Made by a program: the position numbers and the translations under genes. From WRDF01 sp031552235 (GTDB lineage Bacteria; Bacteroidota; Bacteroidia; Bacteroidales; Rikenellaceae), in contig JAVBMR010000008.1 of the NCBI GenBank assembly GCA_031552235.1, positions 62,001-126,000 of the forward strand: DNA of 64,000 nucleotides, written 5' to 3'. This document shows positions 34,717 through 43,324 of the stretch, in pieces. The notes under the pieces are model-generated. The model saw only the letters and a list, made by a program, of their open reading frames with translations, did not search any database and had not been told where the DNA came from. Position 1 is the first letter of the stretch. The number at the start of each line of letters is the position of its first letter.

Positions 34717-36049
34717 GAGGCTTGGGGATGCTGTCGGCGGCAGTGGCCGTCACCGCGATAGAGTCGAGCTGTGTGATGCGCTGGTCTTCGGGGAGCGTCC
34801 CTGCGAGTTCGGCCATTATGCGTCCGCGCACAACCTCGAATTGCGCCATATTCTCTTTCGAAACGGGTTCGGCCGGCTCGGAAACCATCTTCAGCGGATC
34901 GATGGGGGTGCCGTTGCGCCATACGCGGTAGTCGAGGTGCGGGCCGGTCGAAGTGCCGGTGCTTCCTACATATCCGATCACCTGCCCCTGGCTGACCCGT
35001 GCCCCGGCCGATATGCCTTTGGCGAATCCGCGCAGGTGGAGGTAGCCAGTGGTGTATTGCGTATTATGCTTGATTTTAAGGGTGTTTCCGCCGCCTTTAC
35101 TGTCCCAGCCTTTCGATACGACCGTGCCGTCGCCCACAGCTACGACCGGTGTGCCGGACGGGGCGGCGTAGTCGACCCCGTGGTGGGGCCTGCGTATCCG
35201 GAGTACCGGATGCATCCTCGAATTCGAGAACCTGGACGATATGCGGCTGTACTGAAGCGGTGCCTTGAGCATGCTTTTGCGCAGGCTCTGCCCGTTCTCA
35301 TCCCAGTAGCTGATGCGCCCGTCCTGCTTGAAAGGGATGGCGTAGTGGTCTTTACCACCGTGGGTGAAAACAGCGCCCCAGATGCGTCCGTTGCCGATCA
35401 GCGTGCTGTCCACATACTGCTCGTCGTATATGACCTTGACCTTGTCGCCCTCCTGGAGGCCGAAAAAGTCGATAGACCAGGCGTACACGTCCGAAAGCTC
35501 CATTGCCAGGGCAGGGGACATATCCTGTTCGACCATGGCGTTCCACAGCGAGGATTTGATGGTCGCCTCGCCCATCCGCCTTTTGACAGTTACGTCTTTG
35601 ATGTGGGTGTGGGCGCACACCGAGTCGCCGAAGAAAGATATCACGAGATATTCCGTCCGGTTCTGCTCGTACACAAGGTGTTTGAGCAGCGACAGGGAGT
35701 CGTTCGATACGAATGCCGTGTAGCTGTTGCCCGCTCGCATATTCTTCAGGTTGAACACATCGCGGCACGCCTTGTCGGCTTTGTCTGTCATCAGCGGGCT
35801 GAGGCCGTATTTCGCGAAGATCCCGCCTGCGGTCTGCCCTTGTCCCACCGTCCCATGCTCCACGATCATCTCTCGGTAGTCGATGCCGTATAAAGTGGGT
35901 ATTTCGACCTCTTCCGCTTCCGCCTGCTCCGCACCCTGTTCGCCGCCGCCTTTGTTTTTGCACGACACAAGAAGGAATATTACCAAAGCCAGTGCGGCGA
36001 TGGCCAGGATGATTATCTGGATTGCGGGGTACTTTCTGGGTTTGCGCAT
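34706..36049 (-). CDS. M23 family peptidase, inner-membrane anchored
   Basis: Likely a peptidoglycan endopeptidase or a regulator of one. 447 residues. A basic start and one transmembrane helix (about 10-28, ending VSCKNK) anchor it; a Glu-rich linker follows, then a coiled or OapA/LysM-like middle part, and the LytM domain near residues 285-400. Metal-site residues appear in HHGVDYAAPSGTPV (His and Asp) and GPHLDYRVW, where the usual final HxH is HxD. The C-terminal tail is about 50 residues. It is first of an overlapping group with the YhbP-like gene. Confidence 0.9.
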   Translation of the reverse strand: MRKPRKYPAIQIIILAIAALALVIFLLVSCKNKGGGEQGAEQAEAEEVEIPTLYGIDYREMIVEHGTVGQGQTAGGIFAKYGLSPLMTDKADKACRDVFNLKNMRAGNSYTAFVSNDSLSLLKHLVYEQNRTEYLVISFFGDSVCAHTHIKDVTVKRRMGEATIKSSLWNAMVEQDMSPALAMELSDVYAWSIDFFGLQEGDKVKVIYDEQYVDSTLIGNGRIWGAVFTHGGKDHYAIPFKQDGRISYWDENGQSLRKSMLKAPLQYSRISSRFSNSRMHPVLRIRRPHHGVDYAAPSGTPVVAVGDGTVVSKGWDSKGGGNTLKIKHNTQYTTGYLHLRGFAKGISAGARVSQGQVIGYVGSTGTSTGPHLDYRVWRNGTPIDPLKMVSEPAEPVSKENMAQFEVVRGRIMAELAGTLPEDQRITQLDSIAVTATAADSIPKPHGN

Positions 36050-36082
36050 GGGTTTTGCTTTTTATATATGTATCTTTTAACG

Positions 36083-36114
36083 GCGATGCCGGCATTTTAG
36101 TGTGCCGGCATCGC
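36083..36114. terminator. Hairpin between nrdJ and the M23 peptidase gene
   Basis: 12-bp stem GCGATGCCGGCA / TGCCGGCATCGC with an 8-base loop. The T-run (TATTTTTT) follows on the plus strand and A-run on the minus, so it fits a terminator shape but not cleanly for the minus-strand gene that precedes it. Confidence 0.6.
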
Positions 36115-36120
36115 TATTTT

Positions 36121-38724
36121 TTAAGAACCTCCGCACTTGGATTCGCCGCAGTTCATGCAGACCTGGCATCCGTCCTGGTAGACGATCTCGGTTTCGCCGC
36201 ACTTCGGGCATTTCTTGTCGATCTTGGTGCCGTCGGCCACGTATTGCTTCAGTGCGCGGGCGACCCCGTTCTTCCATGTGTTGATCGACTCGTCGTTGAA
36301 GTGCAGCCCCTCCACGAGGTTAACCACGTCGACGATGGGCATGCCGTTGCGAAGTACGCCCGAGATGAGTTTGGCGTAGTTCCAGAACTCCTCGTCGAAG
36401 AGGCGGGATATGCCGCCCACGGTGTTCGTGTAGCCGTACTTGTCCTTGTACTGGAAGTCGTAGCGTTTTGCACTGTCCGCCTCGATGACCTTAATGATCG
36501 TCCCTTTCGTTATTTTGCGTGGGATGAACATGGCGTCCTCTTCGAGCTTACCGGTGAATATTTCGTAGGGGCGGTCGTTGTAGTTGCCCACGAAAGCGAT
36601 CCACTCTTCCATGCCGTTCTTGAAGCGCACGATATCGGCTTCGAGTTCGACGGGGCGTGACAATGGAGGCTTGTAGGTTCCGTCGGCCGCTTTCTCTTCC
36701 GGTTTTTTCTTGTCCACGAGCACTCCGGCGCGCGAACCGTCACGATATACCGTCACGCCCTTGCAGCCGTATTCCCACGCTGTGCGATAAACCTGCGCCA
36801 CCAGCTCCTCGGTCACGTCGTTCGGGAGGTTCACAGTGACGGAGATCGAGTGGTCCACCCATTTCTGGATGGCGCCCTGCATCTTCACCTTGCTCACCCA
36901 GTCGATGTCGTTGGCCGTGGCTTTGTAGTAGGGCGATGCTTCCACCAGTTTGTCGAGTTCCTCGTCGGGCATGGTTTCCAGCTTCGCGGTATCGTAACCA
37001 GAGGCTTCGAGCCAGGTCACGAATTTGTGGTGGAACACGTGGTATTCTTCCCACGAGTCGCCCACTTCATCCACGAACGTGATGTTGACGTCCTTGTCGT
37101 TGGGGTTTACCTTGCGGCGGCGCTTGTAGGCCGGACGGAATACAGGTTCGATGCCCGAGGTGGTCTGCGACATGAGGCTGGTGGTGCCGGTGGGGGCGAT
37201 GGTGAGCATCGCTATGTTGCGGCGGCCGGTGGCGGCCATTTCCTTGTAAAGCTCGGGGTCGGCCTCCCTGATACGGTTGATCATGGGGTTGTTGGCCTCC
37301 TTTTTGGCATCGTAGATCGGGAACGCGCCACGTTCTTTAGCCATTTGCACGGACGCGCGGTAGGCTTCGAGGCAAAGCGTTTTTTGCACCTCAACGGCAA
37401 AGTTTATCGCCTCCTCCGTGCCGTAGCGCATGCCGAGCGCGGCGAGCATGTCGCCTTCGGCCGTGATGCCCAGGCCGGTGCGGCGTCCCTGCTGCGCCTT
37501 CTCGCGGATCTTGATCCAGAGGTTACGCTCCACGCTGCGGATATCGTCATCCTCGGGGTCGCCCTGTATCTTGGAGATGATGGCTTCGACCTTTTCAAGC
37601 TCCAGGTCGATGATGTCGTCCATCATGCGCATGGCCTTGCCGACGTGTGCCTTAAACTTGTCGAAATTGAAGCTGGCCTCTTTCGAGAAAGGCTTATCCA
37701 CATAGCCGTAGAGGTTCAGCGCCAGAAGGCGGCAGCTGTCGTAGGGGCAAAGCGGGATCTCGCCGCAGGGATTGGTCGATACGGTCGTGAAGCCCTTGTC
37801 GGCATAGCAGTCGGGCACCGACTCGCGGATGATGGTGTCCCAGAAAAGAATGCCCGGCTCGGCCGACTTCCACGCATTGTGGATGATCTTGTTCCAGAGC
37901 ACCTTGGCGTCTATGTCTTTTTCGTAGAGGGGTTTGTCCGAAACTATCGGGAATTGCTGGTGGTAGGTTTTTCCCTCGGCCACGCAGTTCATGAACTCGT
38001 CGTCGATCTTGATCGAAACGTTGGCCCCGGTCACTTTACCCATCTCGGTCTTGGCGTCGATGAAGTTCTCGGCGTCGGGATGCTTTATCGAGAGCGAGAG
38101 CATCAGCGCCCCGCGGCGTCCGTCCTGAGCCACCTCGCGTGTGGAGTTGGAGTAGCGCTCCATGAACGGCACGATACCTGTCGAGGTCAGCGCGCTGTTG
38201 AGGACAGGGCTGCCGGTTGGGCGGATATGCGAAAGGTCATGCCCCACGCCGCCGCGGCGCTTCATGAGCTGCACCTGCTCCTCGTCTATGCGGATGATGC
38301 CGCCGTAGGAGTCGGCGGGCTTTTTATGCCCGATAACGAAACAGTTGCTCAAAGATGCTATCTGGAGATTGTTGCCGATACCGGTCATGGGCCCTCCCTG
38401 CGGGATTACGTACCTGAAGTCCTGAAGCAGCGAGTGGATCTCCTCGGCGCTCATGGGGTTGGTGTAATTCTTCTCGACACGTGCGATCTCGTTGGCTATG
38501 CGCCAGTGCATCTGCTCGGGCGACCCCTCGTAGATCCTTCCGAACGAGTCCTTGAGTGCGTACTTGCTGACCCATACCGTCGCGGCGAGTTCGTCGCCCT
38601 TGAAGTATTCCCTCGCGCCTTCAACGGCTTCGGGATACTTGTATTCCTTCAGCCCTTCGGCCGCAGGCGCCGCTTTCTTTGTTTTGTTAACTTCAGGCAT
38701 ATTGCTTTTGTTATGTGTTTTCAT
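36121..38724 (-). CDS. nrdJ: Adenosylcobalamin-dependent ribonucleotide reductase (class II)
   Basis: Makes deoxyribonucleotides without oxygen need, using coenzyme B12 to generate the active-site thiyl radical. 867 residues. Active-site text: SLSNCF with Cys128, NPCGEI at 318-323 (radical Cys320 and Glu322). The C-terminus ends in a four-Cys zinc-ribbon-like segment (CPKCGETEIVYQDGC, then CMNCGESKCGG), which also supplies the redox-shuttle Cys. The start could be this ATG or the one eight codons later. Monocistronic; no B12 riboswitch seen upstream. Confidence 0.96.
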   Translation of the reverse strand: MKTHNKSNMPEVNKTKKAAPAAEGLKEYKYPEAVEGAREYFKGDELAATVWVSKYALKDSFGRIYEGSPEQMHWRIANEIARVEKNYTNPMSAEEIHSLLQDFRYVIPQGGPMTGIGNNLQIASLSNCFVIGHKKPADSYGGIIRIDEEQVQLMKRRGGVGHDLSHIRPTGSPVLNSALTSTGIVPFMERYSNSTREVAQDGRRGALMLSLSIKHPDAENFIDAKTEMGKVTGANVSIKIDDEFMNCVAEGKTYHQQFPIVSDKPLYEKDIDAKVLWNKIIHNAWKSAEPGILFWDTIIRESVPDCYADKGFTTVSTNPCGEIPLCPYDSCRLLALNLYGYVDKPFSKEASFNFDKFKAHVGKAMRMMDDIIDLELEKVEAIISKIQGDPEDDDIRSVERNLWIKIREKAQQGRRTGLGITAEGDMLAALGMRYGTEEAINFAVEVQKTLCLEAYRASVQMAKERGAFPIYDAKKEANNPMINRIREADPELYKEMAATGRRNIAMLTIAPTGTTSLMSQTTSGIEPVFRPAYKRRRKVNPNDKDVNITFVDEVGDSWEEYHVFHHKFVTWLEASGYDTAKLETMPDEELDKLVEASPYYKATANDIDWVSKVKMQGAIQKWVDHSISVTVNLPNDVTEELVAQVYRTAWEYGCKGVTVYRDGSRAGVLVDKKKPEEKAADGTYKPPLSRPVELEADIVRFKNGMEEWIAFVGNYNDRPYEIFTGKLEEDAMFIPRKITKGTIIKVIEADSAKRYDFQYKDKYGYTNTVGGISRLFDEEFWNYAKLISGVLRNGMPIVDVVNLVEGLHFNDESINTWKNGVARALKQYVADGTKIDKKCPKCGETEIVYQDGCQVCMNCGESKCGGS

Positions 38725-38988
38725 TCATTTATGCCGGCAGACAAACGGCCTTAAACGCCGGCAGAAGCATACTTTAAAGTATGGCTCTGTCAGACAAGCA
38801 TTTAAAGTTTACGTGGAAATTGTCCCGCCCTCGCGAATCCCGCGGCATTGTGTTACAAGTTTACGCAACTTTTCGATGGGATTAAGGTGAATGCCGGCGG
38901 AGTTAAGAACAATTTATTCACAATTCCCCGCCGTCGGCGATTAAGTCGGTGAGGGTGAGGACGCAATGTTTTTGTGCCGAAACGGGCG
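38725..38988. other. Region between tatD and nrdJ with a 16-bp palindrome
   Basis: 264 bases. It contains CATACTTTAAAGTATG, a perfect palindrome at 38768-38783, 44 bases upstream of nrdJ, and TGCCGGC/GCCGGCA inverted repeats nearer the gene. The palindrome could be an operator; no matching -33/-7 pair or B12-box is visible. Confidence 0.4.
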
Positions 38989-39774
38989 TTAAAAATCGAA
39001 TACCCGCCGGGCGTTTTCGGTGGTTGCGGCGGCGATCTTTTCCGGAGACATGCCTTTGGCGGCGGCAACCTTTTCGCAGATGTATGTGAGGTATGAGCTT
39101 TCGTTGCGCTTGCCACGGAAAGGGACGGGCGGCAGGTACGGGCAGTCGGTTTCCAGCAGAATATGTGCGATATCGATCCCTGCGACCACCTCCGGCAGCG
39201 AGCTTTTTTTGTAGGTCACGGGGCCGCCGATACCGAACGAGAAATCGCCCATGTCGCGTATCGCGCGGTAATCTTCGATCGTGCCGGAGAAGGAGTGCAT
39301 AACCCCCCGCACGCCCCGGCCTTTGTGTTTTTCCAGCACCGCCGTCATCTCCGCCCACGCGTCGCGGGTGTGGATCACCAGCGGCAGGGCATATTCGAGC
39401 GACAGCTCTATCTGGCGTTCGAGGGCTTCGGTTTGTTCGCCGATGAAGTCCCTGCTCCAATAGAGGTCGAGGCCCACCTCGCCTATGGCGTAGAAACGCT
39501 CGACCGGGGGATTCGCGAGAAGTTTCTCGGCCAGTGCGAGTTCATCCCTCCATGCCGGGTTGTCGTTGATTGAAGTAGGGTGCAGGCCCATCATGGGAAA
39601 GCATACCCCTGGATATTCGCGGCACGTCCTGAACAGGGCCTCGTGACTTTCGGAATCAGTCGCCGGCAAGAGCATCGCCGCAACGCCCGCCGCCTGCGCC
39701 CGCCCGGCAACCTCCCGGCGGTCGGCATCGAATGCCCCGTCGTATATGTGCGAATGTGTGTCGATCAGTGTCAT
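38989..39774 (-). CDS. TatD family metal-dependent hydrolase
   Basis: Amidohydrolase-fold enzyme; TatD proteins act as 3'-5' exonucleases or D-aminoacyl-tRNA deacylases in the cytoplasm. 261 residues. Metal ligands are visible: DTHSHI (His7, His9), GEVGLD (Glu), VIHTRD (His), VMHSFSG (His) and ETDCPYLPP (Asp). Lies between nrdJ and dprA, same strand. Confidence 0.93.
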   Translation of the reverse strand: MTLIDTHSHIYDGAFDADRREVAGRAQAAGVAAMLLPATDSESHEALFRTCREYPGVCFPMMGLHPTSINDNPAWRDELALAEKLLANPPVERFYAIGEVGLDLYWSRDFIGEQTEALERQIELSLEYALPLVIHTRDAWAEMTAVLEKHKGRGVRGVMHSFSGTIEDYRAIRDMGDFSFGIGGPVTYKKSSLPEVVAGIDIAHILLETDCPYLPPVPFRGKRNESSYLTYICEKVAAAKGMSPEKIAAATTENARRVFDF

Positions 39775-39813
39775 TTGTGTCAGGGATAATCCTTTTTAGT
39801 ATTGTCCTGTTTT

Positions 39814-39877
39814 GGCTTTCTGTGAAAGCCGGCGGCCCGCCCTAAAGCGGCGGCGGGCGGGCCACTGAATAAATTCA
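39814..39877. repeat. 64-bp intergenic repeat, copy B
   Basis: Ungapped match to 7611-7674 with 57 of 64 identical; the seven differences fall in the GC-rich middle and before AATAAATTCA. It sits between dprA and tatD. The first 17 bases form a GGCTTTC-TGT-GAAAGCC hairpin. Confidence 0.85.
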
Positions 39878-39909
39878 CACATCAACTACACGGAAGATGG
39901 GTATTTTGC

Positions 39910-41007
39910 TTACGCCCTCTCGTAAAGTTTGCCCGGCAGCATGCGTATGGCGCCCTCGAATTCCAGTTCGAACAGCAGCGTGGCAAGCTCCGGCATGGAC
40001 AGCCCCGCCGCGCAGGCCATGGCATCTATCGAGATCGCCTCTCCCTCGCCGATATGCGCCAGCAGCGCCTGCGCCTCCCGGCTCAGTATGGAAGTGTCGA
40101 ACGCTTGTTTCGCCCTGGTTTCTGCCATGTCCCACCCGAGTTCGCGCGCTATGTCCTCGGCGGAGCAGACCATGCGCGCCACCTCGGACGATATCAGCCT
40201 GTTCGTACCCTCGGAGAATGTGTCGCCGATGCGCCCGGGAACGGCCATCACGCTGCGACCGTAGCCGTGCGCCAGCCTCGCGGTTATCATCGACCCTCCC
40301 TTGGCCGGGGATTCGACGATCAGTGTCCCCGCGCCCATACCGGCGATTATGCGGTTGCGTGCGATGAAAGTCACGCCCTTCATTTTCATGTTGGAGTGGT
40401 ACTCCGACATGACGCCCCCTTTGCAGCCGATCATCTTTTCGGCAAGTGTCGCGTTCTGCGACGGATATATCGTGGTCACAGGATTGGGCAGCACAGCCAC
40501 CGTTGACAGTCCGTGTGCGAGCGCGGCCCTGTGGCAGGCGCCGTCCACACCGTGGGCCAATCCGCTTACTATCACAACGTCCGGATATGCCTCTCCGATC
40601 TCGGCGATCAGGCGGTTGCACACCTTCTCGCCGTAAAGGGTCATCCTGCGCGTGCCGACTATCGAAAGCATCCGCCTGTTGCCCAAAGCCCCGATATCTC
40701 CTTTGTAGTAAACGACGGACGGAAAATCGCTGCATTCGGTGAGCAGCGCCGGATAATGCTCCGAGTCCCACGCTATGGGCGTTATACCGTTGCGGCGGCA
40801 ATATTCGAGTTCTTCCTGAGCCTGCTTGTGGCATGGCTTCCCGGCTATCTGTTTGGCCAGTTCGGGGTTCAGTTCCGCCCTTTCGACGATCTCGCCGGCC
40901 GTTGCCGCATACAACTCTTCCGCACTTCCGAAGCACGACAACAGGTGGGCTGCCGTCCGCGGGCCTATCCTCGGTTGGAGGGTCAGTGCTATGTCGTCGA
41001 TTATCAT
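39910..41007 (-). CDS. dprA: DNA-processing protein DprA
   Basis: Loads RecA on single-stranded DNA taken up in natural transformation; widely kept even in strains not known to be competent. 365 residues. N-terminal helix-hairpin-helix-like part (TLQPRIGPRTAAHLLSCFGS), Rossmann-like core with SGLAHGVDGACHRAAL, VLPNPVTTIYP, MSEYHSN, RNRIIAGMG and VESPAKGGS, then a C-terminal winged-helix-like segment (about 300-365). Confidence 0.95.
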   Translation of the reverse strand: MIIDDIALTLQPRIGPRTAAHLLSCFGSAEELYAATAGEIVERAELNPELAKQIAGKPCHKQAQEELEYCRRNGITPIAWDSEHYPALLTECSDFPSVVYYKGDIGALGNRRMLSIVGTRRMTLYGEKVCNRLIAEIGEAYPDVVIVSGLAHGVDGACHRAALAHGLSTVAVLPNPVTTIYPSQNATLAEKMIGCKGGVMSEYHSNMKMKGVTFIARNRIIAGMGAGTLIVESPAKGGSMITARLAHGYGRSVMAVPGRIGDTFSEGTNRLISSEVARMVCSAEDIARELGWDMAETRAKQAFDTSILSREAQALLAHIGEGEAISIDAMACAAGLSMPELATLLFELEFEGAIRMLPGKLYERA

Positions 41008-41086
41008 TACCTGGTGTTTTGTAGTGCTTGGAAAATGTAAAGGTAGAAAAAAGTGTCAGTAAAAAAAGCATGTATTGGCTTCCCGT

Positions 41087-41118
41087 TTTGGATAGTATCT
41101 AAAAAATAGCTATGTTTG
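41087..41118 (+). promoter_or_regulatory. Promoter of tRNA-Cys
   Basis: TTTG (41087-41090), 20 bases, TATGTTTG (41111-41118); the mature tRNA begins 18 bases later. Confidence 0.75.
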
Positions 41119-41135
41119 CAACTCGAAAACAACCG

Positions 41136-41206
41136 GGTCTGATGGCCGAGTGGCTAGGCACAGCTCTGCAAAAGCTGCTACAGCGGTTCGAATCCGCTTC
41201 AGACCT
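41136..41206 (+). tRNA. tRNA-Cys (anticodon GCA)
   Basis: 71 bases with full cloverleaf: acceptor GGTCTGA / TCAGACC, D-arm GGCCGAGTGGCTAGGC region, anticodon stem CAGCT / AGCTG around loop CTGCAAA (GCA at 41168-41170), T-arm AGCGG-TTCGAAT-CCGCT. Discriminator T; CCA is not encoded. Its 3' end is the left attachment site of the inserted element. Confidence 0.95.
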
Positions 41207-41208
41207 CA
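41195..41208. repeat. attL core (within tRNA-Cys 3' end)
   Basis: CGCTTCAGACCTCA, identical to 51173-51186. It spans the T-arm end and acceptor stem, so insertion leaves the tRNA intact. Confidence 0.85.
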
Positions 41209-41265
41209 AAGCAACCCTCTAATTTAGCTGATTGACAGCAAATTGGAGGGTTGATTATTTTAACG

Positions 41266-41284
41266 GGGGCGTAAATAGGGGCGT
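41266..41284. repeat. Left arm-type repeat of the element
   Basis: GGGGCGTAAATAGGGGCGT, itself a near tandem GGGGCGT...GGGGCGT. It matches 51039-51057 with two transitions, in the same orientation. Likely integrase arm-binding sites (inference). Confidence 0.7.
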
Positions 41285-41499
41285 GAAGCCCAAATATCTG
41301 TGCTATAGAACAGTGGTGGTGAGACATCTACAACAATGGCAATCGTGCCGCCGCCCGCCGGTCACAAGACCATTTATCCCAACAACGATTTTGAGGACAA
41401 ACCCAACGATAGAAATTTGAGGGCTGGGGGAAGTCGTGCAGCCGGGGCGAAGAACGCGCTCACAATAGAATTTAGACTGGAAGAACGGGGAAACAAAAA
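41285..41499. other. Left end of element, no gene recognised
   Basis: About 215 bases inside the element after the arm repeat. A short ORF from 41336 runs antisense into the next gene and its terminator, so it is not called. Nothing else recognised. Confidence 0.4.
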
Positions 41500-41521
41500 C
41501 CTCCGGCTGTTTCGCCGGAGG
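41500..41521 (-). terminator. Terminator of the 176-residue hypothetical gene
   Basis: Stem CCTCCGGC / GCCGGAGG with a 6-base loop; on the minus strand it is followed by TTTTTGTTT. Starts 13 bases beyond the gene's stop. Confidence 0.8.
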
Positions 41522-41534
41522 CCATCGGGATTAT

Positions 41535-42065
41535 TTACTCGTGCATTTCCATCATCATTTCCCAGTCAAATTTGTTGTATTTTACTTTGTAGTAGGTGGT
41601 ATCTGGGTTCTCATAATTCTCCACCGCAATACGATAGTCTCTGAATGCGTCCCGGTCATATAGTTCAAAGTCACTTTTTGCCAGTAAGCAGGGAATACCC
41701 TCTAATTGACGCCGAATAACCTTACCATCAAGCAGTAAGTAGTAATTATCGGCATCGTCGATTAAATCGAACTCATCGGGCACTTCCTCGACCGTAATGA
41801 CCTGCGGTACGTTTACGGTAATATTGATTGAAATTACAGGCTGGTCAGGGTCTATCGTCGTGCGGCTGATCTCTTCGAGAATTGCCACGATGTCCTCATC
41901 CAAGTTACCCGGAAAGTAAACATTGGTGCGCACACTCTTGTATCTTGTAACTTTTTGCTGCCAGCCGAAGCCCTTTTTACGATCCTTATACATATAGGTG
42001 TATTCACCGGTAATGATGTCCTCCAGTTCATGCGCCCTTACTATCTGTATATATTGTGTTTCCAT
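41535..42065 (-). CDS. Hypothetical element protein, 176 residues
   Basis: No family recognised. An acidic, soluble-looking protein without signal peptide or membrane helix. It begins METQYIQIVRAHELEDIITG, has a central hydrophobic beta-like stretch ISINITVNVPQVITVEEVPD and ends in an aromatic and Met-rich segment (DWEMMMEMHE). A clear terminator follows, supporting a real gene. Last gene at the left end of the element. Confidence 0.7.
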   Translation of the reverse strand: METQYIQIVRAHELEDIITGEYTYMYKDRKKGFGWQQKVTRYKSVRTNVYFPGNLDEDIVAILEEISRTTIDPDQPVISINITVNVPQVITVEEVPDEFDLIDDADNYYLLLDGKVIRRQLEGIPCLLAKSDFELYDRDAFRDYRIAVENYENPDTTYYKVKYNKFDWEMMMEMHE

Positions 42066-42151
42066 ACTTTTTGCTTGTTAGATTTAACAACTAAGTGGAG
42101 TTAAGGTATGCCCCTGAGCTTTTACCCTCAGGGGCGATACCATTTTTAGAA

Positions 42152-42376
42152 TTACTGATTGCTTTGTTGGAGTTTGATGTTCTCCATGATAAGCCAACCG
42201 ATCCGCTGTTTGAGTGTCACGATATAACACTCGTAACAGCAGTAATCTTCCACCGAGTCGGATAGGAGTCCGCTATAAGCCCCATAATGTCCGGCGGCCA
42301 TGTTGGTCAGGATAGCCAGGTCTTTTTGTTCCCTGGTCGTTGCTGCGTCGGCAGCTTTTTTAATTTTTGTTGCCAT
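42152..42376 (-). CDS. Hypothetical small element protein, 74 residues
   Basis: No family recognised. Lys/Ala-rich start (MATKIKKAADAATTREQKD), then a mid segment with CCYEC that could bind metal, and a helical C-terminus. Good ATG with an A/T-rich upstream stretch; gap of 86 bases to the next gene. Coding status rests on its context between two convincing genes of the same direction. Confidence 0.55.
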   Translation of the reverse strand: MATKIKKAADAATTREQKDLAILTNMAAGHYGAYSGLLSDSVEDYCCYECYIVTLKQRIGWLIMENIKLQQSNQ

Positions 42377-42583
42377 GGTAAAAAAGTTTTAACGAGGCAC
42401 TTCGTTGTGCGCTCTACCACATAAAACTGTTTTTAATAACATGGCTTTTGTTGTTTTGATATGGTGCTGAAAATAAGCAGATAATGTGTTTTTTATTTGA
42501 GGGCTGTGTGCCAATATATGCAACAAGTTATTTTTTATGATTGATTTGGAGTATGCCGGCCATGCTCAAATCAGTGCAAAACA

Positions 42584-42613
42584 AAAGTGACCCTACTGGT
42601 GTAGAGCCACTTT
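42584..42613 (-). terminator. Likely terminator of the WYL regulator gene
   Basis: Bipartite stem AAAGTG-ACC-CTAC-TGGT-GTAG-AGC-CACTTT; on the minus strand it is followed by TGTTTTG. It lies about 55 bases after the WYL gene stop. Confidence 0.55.
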
Positions 42614-42667
42614 ATACAGTTCGCTTATTACTATTAGTCGATTTTGATCCCGGCTAACAGACAGGCA

Positions 42668-43324
42668 CTAATAGATAAGCCGGTCGATATTTTTAACGTC
42701 TTTAAAATTAGTACCATCATCTACGAACGTCTCGCCGGTACGGGAGATCTTTTTTATTTTGTTCAGAGCAATCAAAACAGACGTCCTCTCTTCATCTTGC
42801 TTATATCCTACAACAGACCACGTCCACCATCCACATTTTAGGAAATAGGGGCGAAGCAAACAGTCCTTATATTTACCGGCACGTTGCTCATATGATATCC
42901 GTATAACTGCATGGTCTCTGATGGCCTCCAAAAGAGGGATTATATACTTCTGCTCCTTCTCGAAATCATGGAACTGGATTTTTTGCTCCAACTCGGGGCT
43001 GCTGGTCATAAGGCTGCTTATGGCGATGGCATTAACCATATGCCGCCGTGCGGTACCCAAACCCGTATCGGAGTCGATTTTGATATGATACCTATTGTTG
43101 CTCCGGTTACATATAACTGCGATGCCAAACGTCTCCCAGATAGCACGACGCCGCTTAATAAAGGTGTCGCGTGACAATGGTTCCCCGCCGGATAACTCTG
43201 TACTATCCTGCCAAAGATCGCTCAACTGCACCAATGTTAGACCTTTACTTGCGCTATATAGTGTGCCGAGCAACCAAAGATACCCCCTGAGGGTTTGCTC
43301 GACGCTCTTTTTACCTTTTGCCAT
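42668..43324 (-). CDS. WYL-domain transcriptional regulator, short form
   Basis: Ligand- or nucleic-acid-sensing regulator. Starting at MAKGKKSVEQTLRGYLWLLG gives 218 residues; an upstream ATG 26 codons earlier adds a hydrophobic non-homologous lead. The N-terminus is a helix-turn-helix-like region (LTLVQLSDLWQDST, then RDTFIKRRRAIWETFGI). The WYL region is AVIRISYEQRAG...LLRPYFLKCGWWTWSVVGYK. Typical WYL regulators run past 300 residues with a C-terminal WCX domain, which is missing here. WYL regulators often control mobile or defence genes; target unknown. Confidence 0.8.
   Translation of the reverse strand: MAKGKKSVEQTLRGYLWLLGTLYSASKGLTLVQLSDLWQDSTELSGGEPLSRDTFIKRRRAIWETFGIAVICNRSNNRYHIKIDSDTGLGTARRHMVNAIAISSLMTSSPELEQKIQFHDFEKEQKYIIPLLEAIRDHAVIRISYEQRAGKYKDCLLRPYFLKCGWWTWSVVGYKQDEERTSVLIALNKIKKISRTGETFVDDGTNFKDVKNIDRLIY

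Noticed and set aside
36850..38754. 634-codon plus-strand ORF opposite nrdJ
   Set aside because: Antisense shadow of the class II ribonucleotide reductase with His/Val/Arg-rich text.
38725..38988. Cobalamin riboswitch before nrdJ
   Set aside because: The region is short and no B12-box-like sequence or expected fold was recognised.
41336..41644. Plus-strand ORF at the left end of the element
   Set aside because: It runs through a terminator and antisense into the 176-residue gene.
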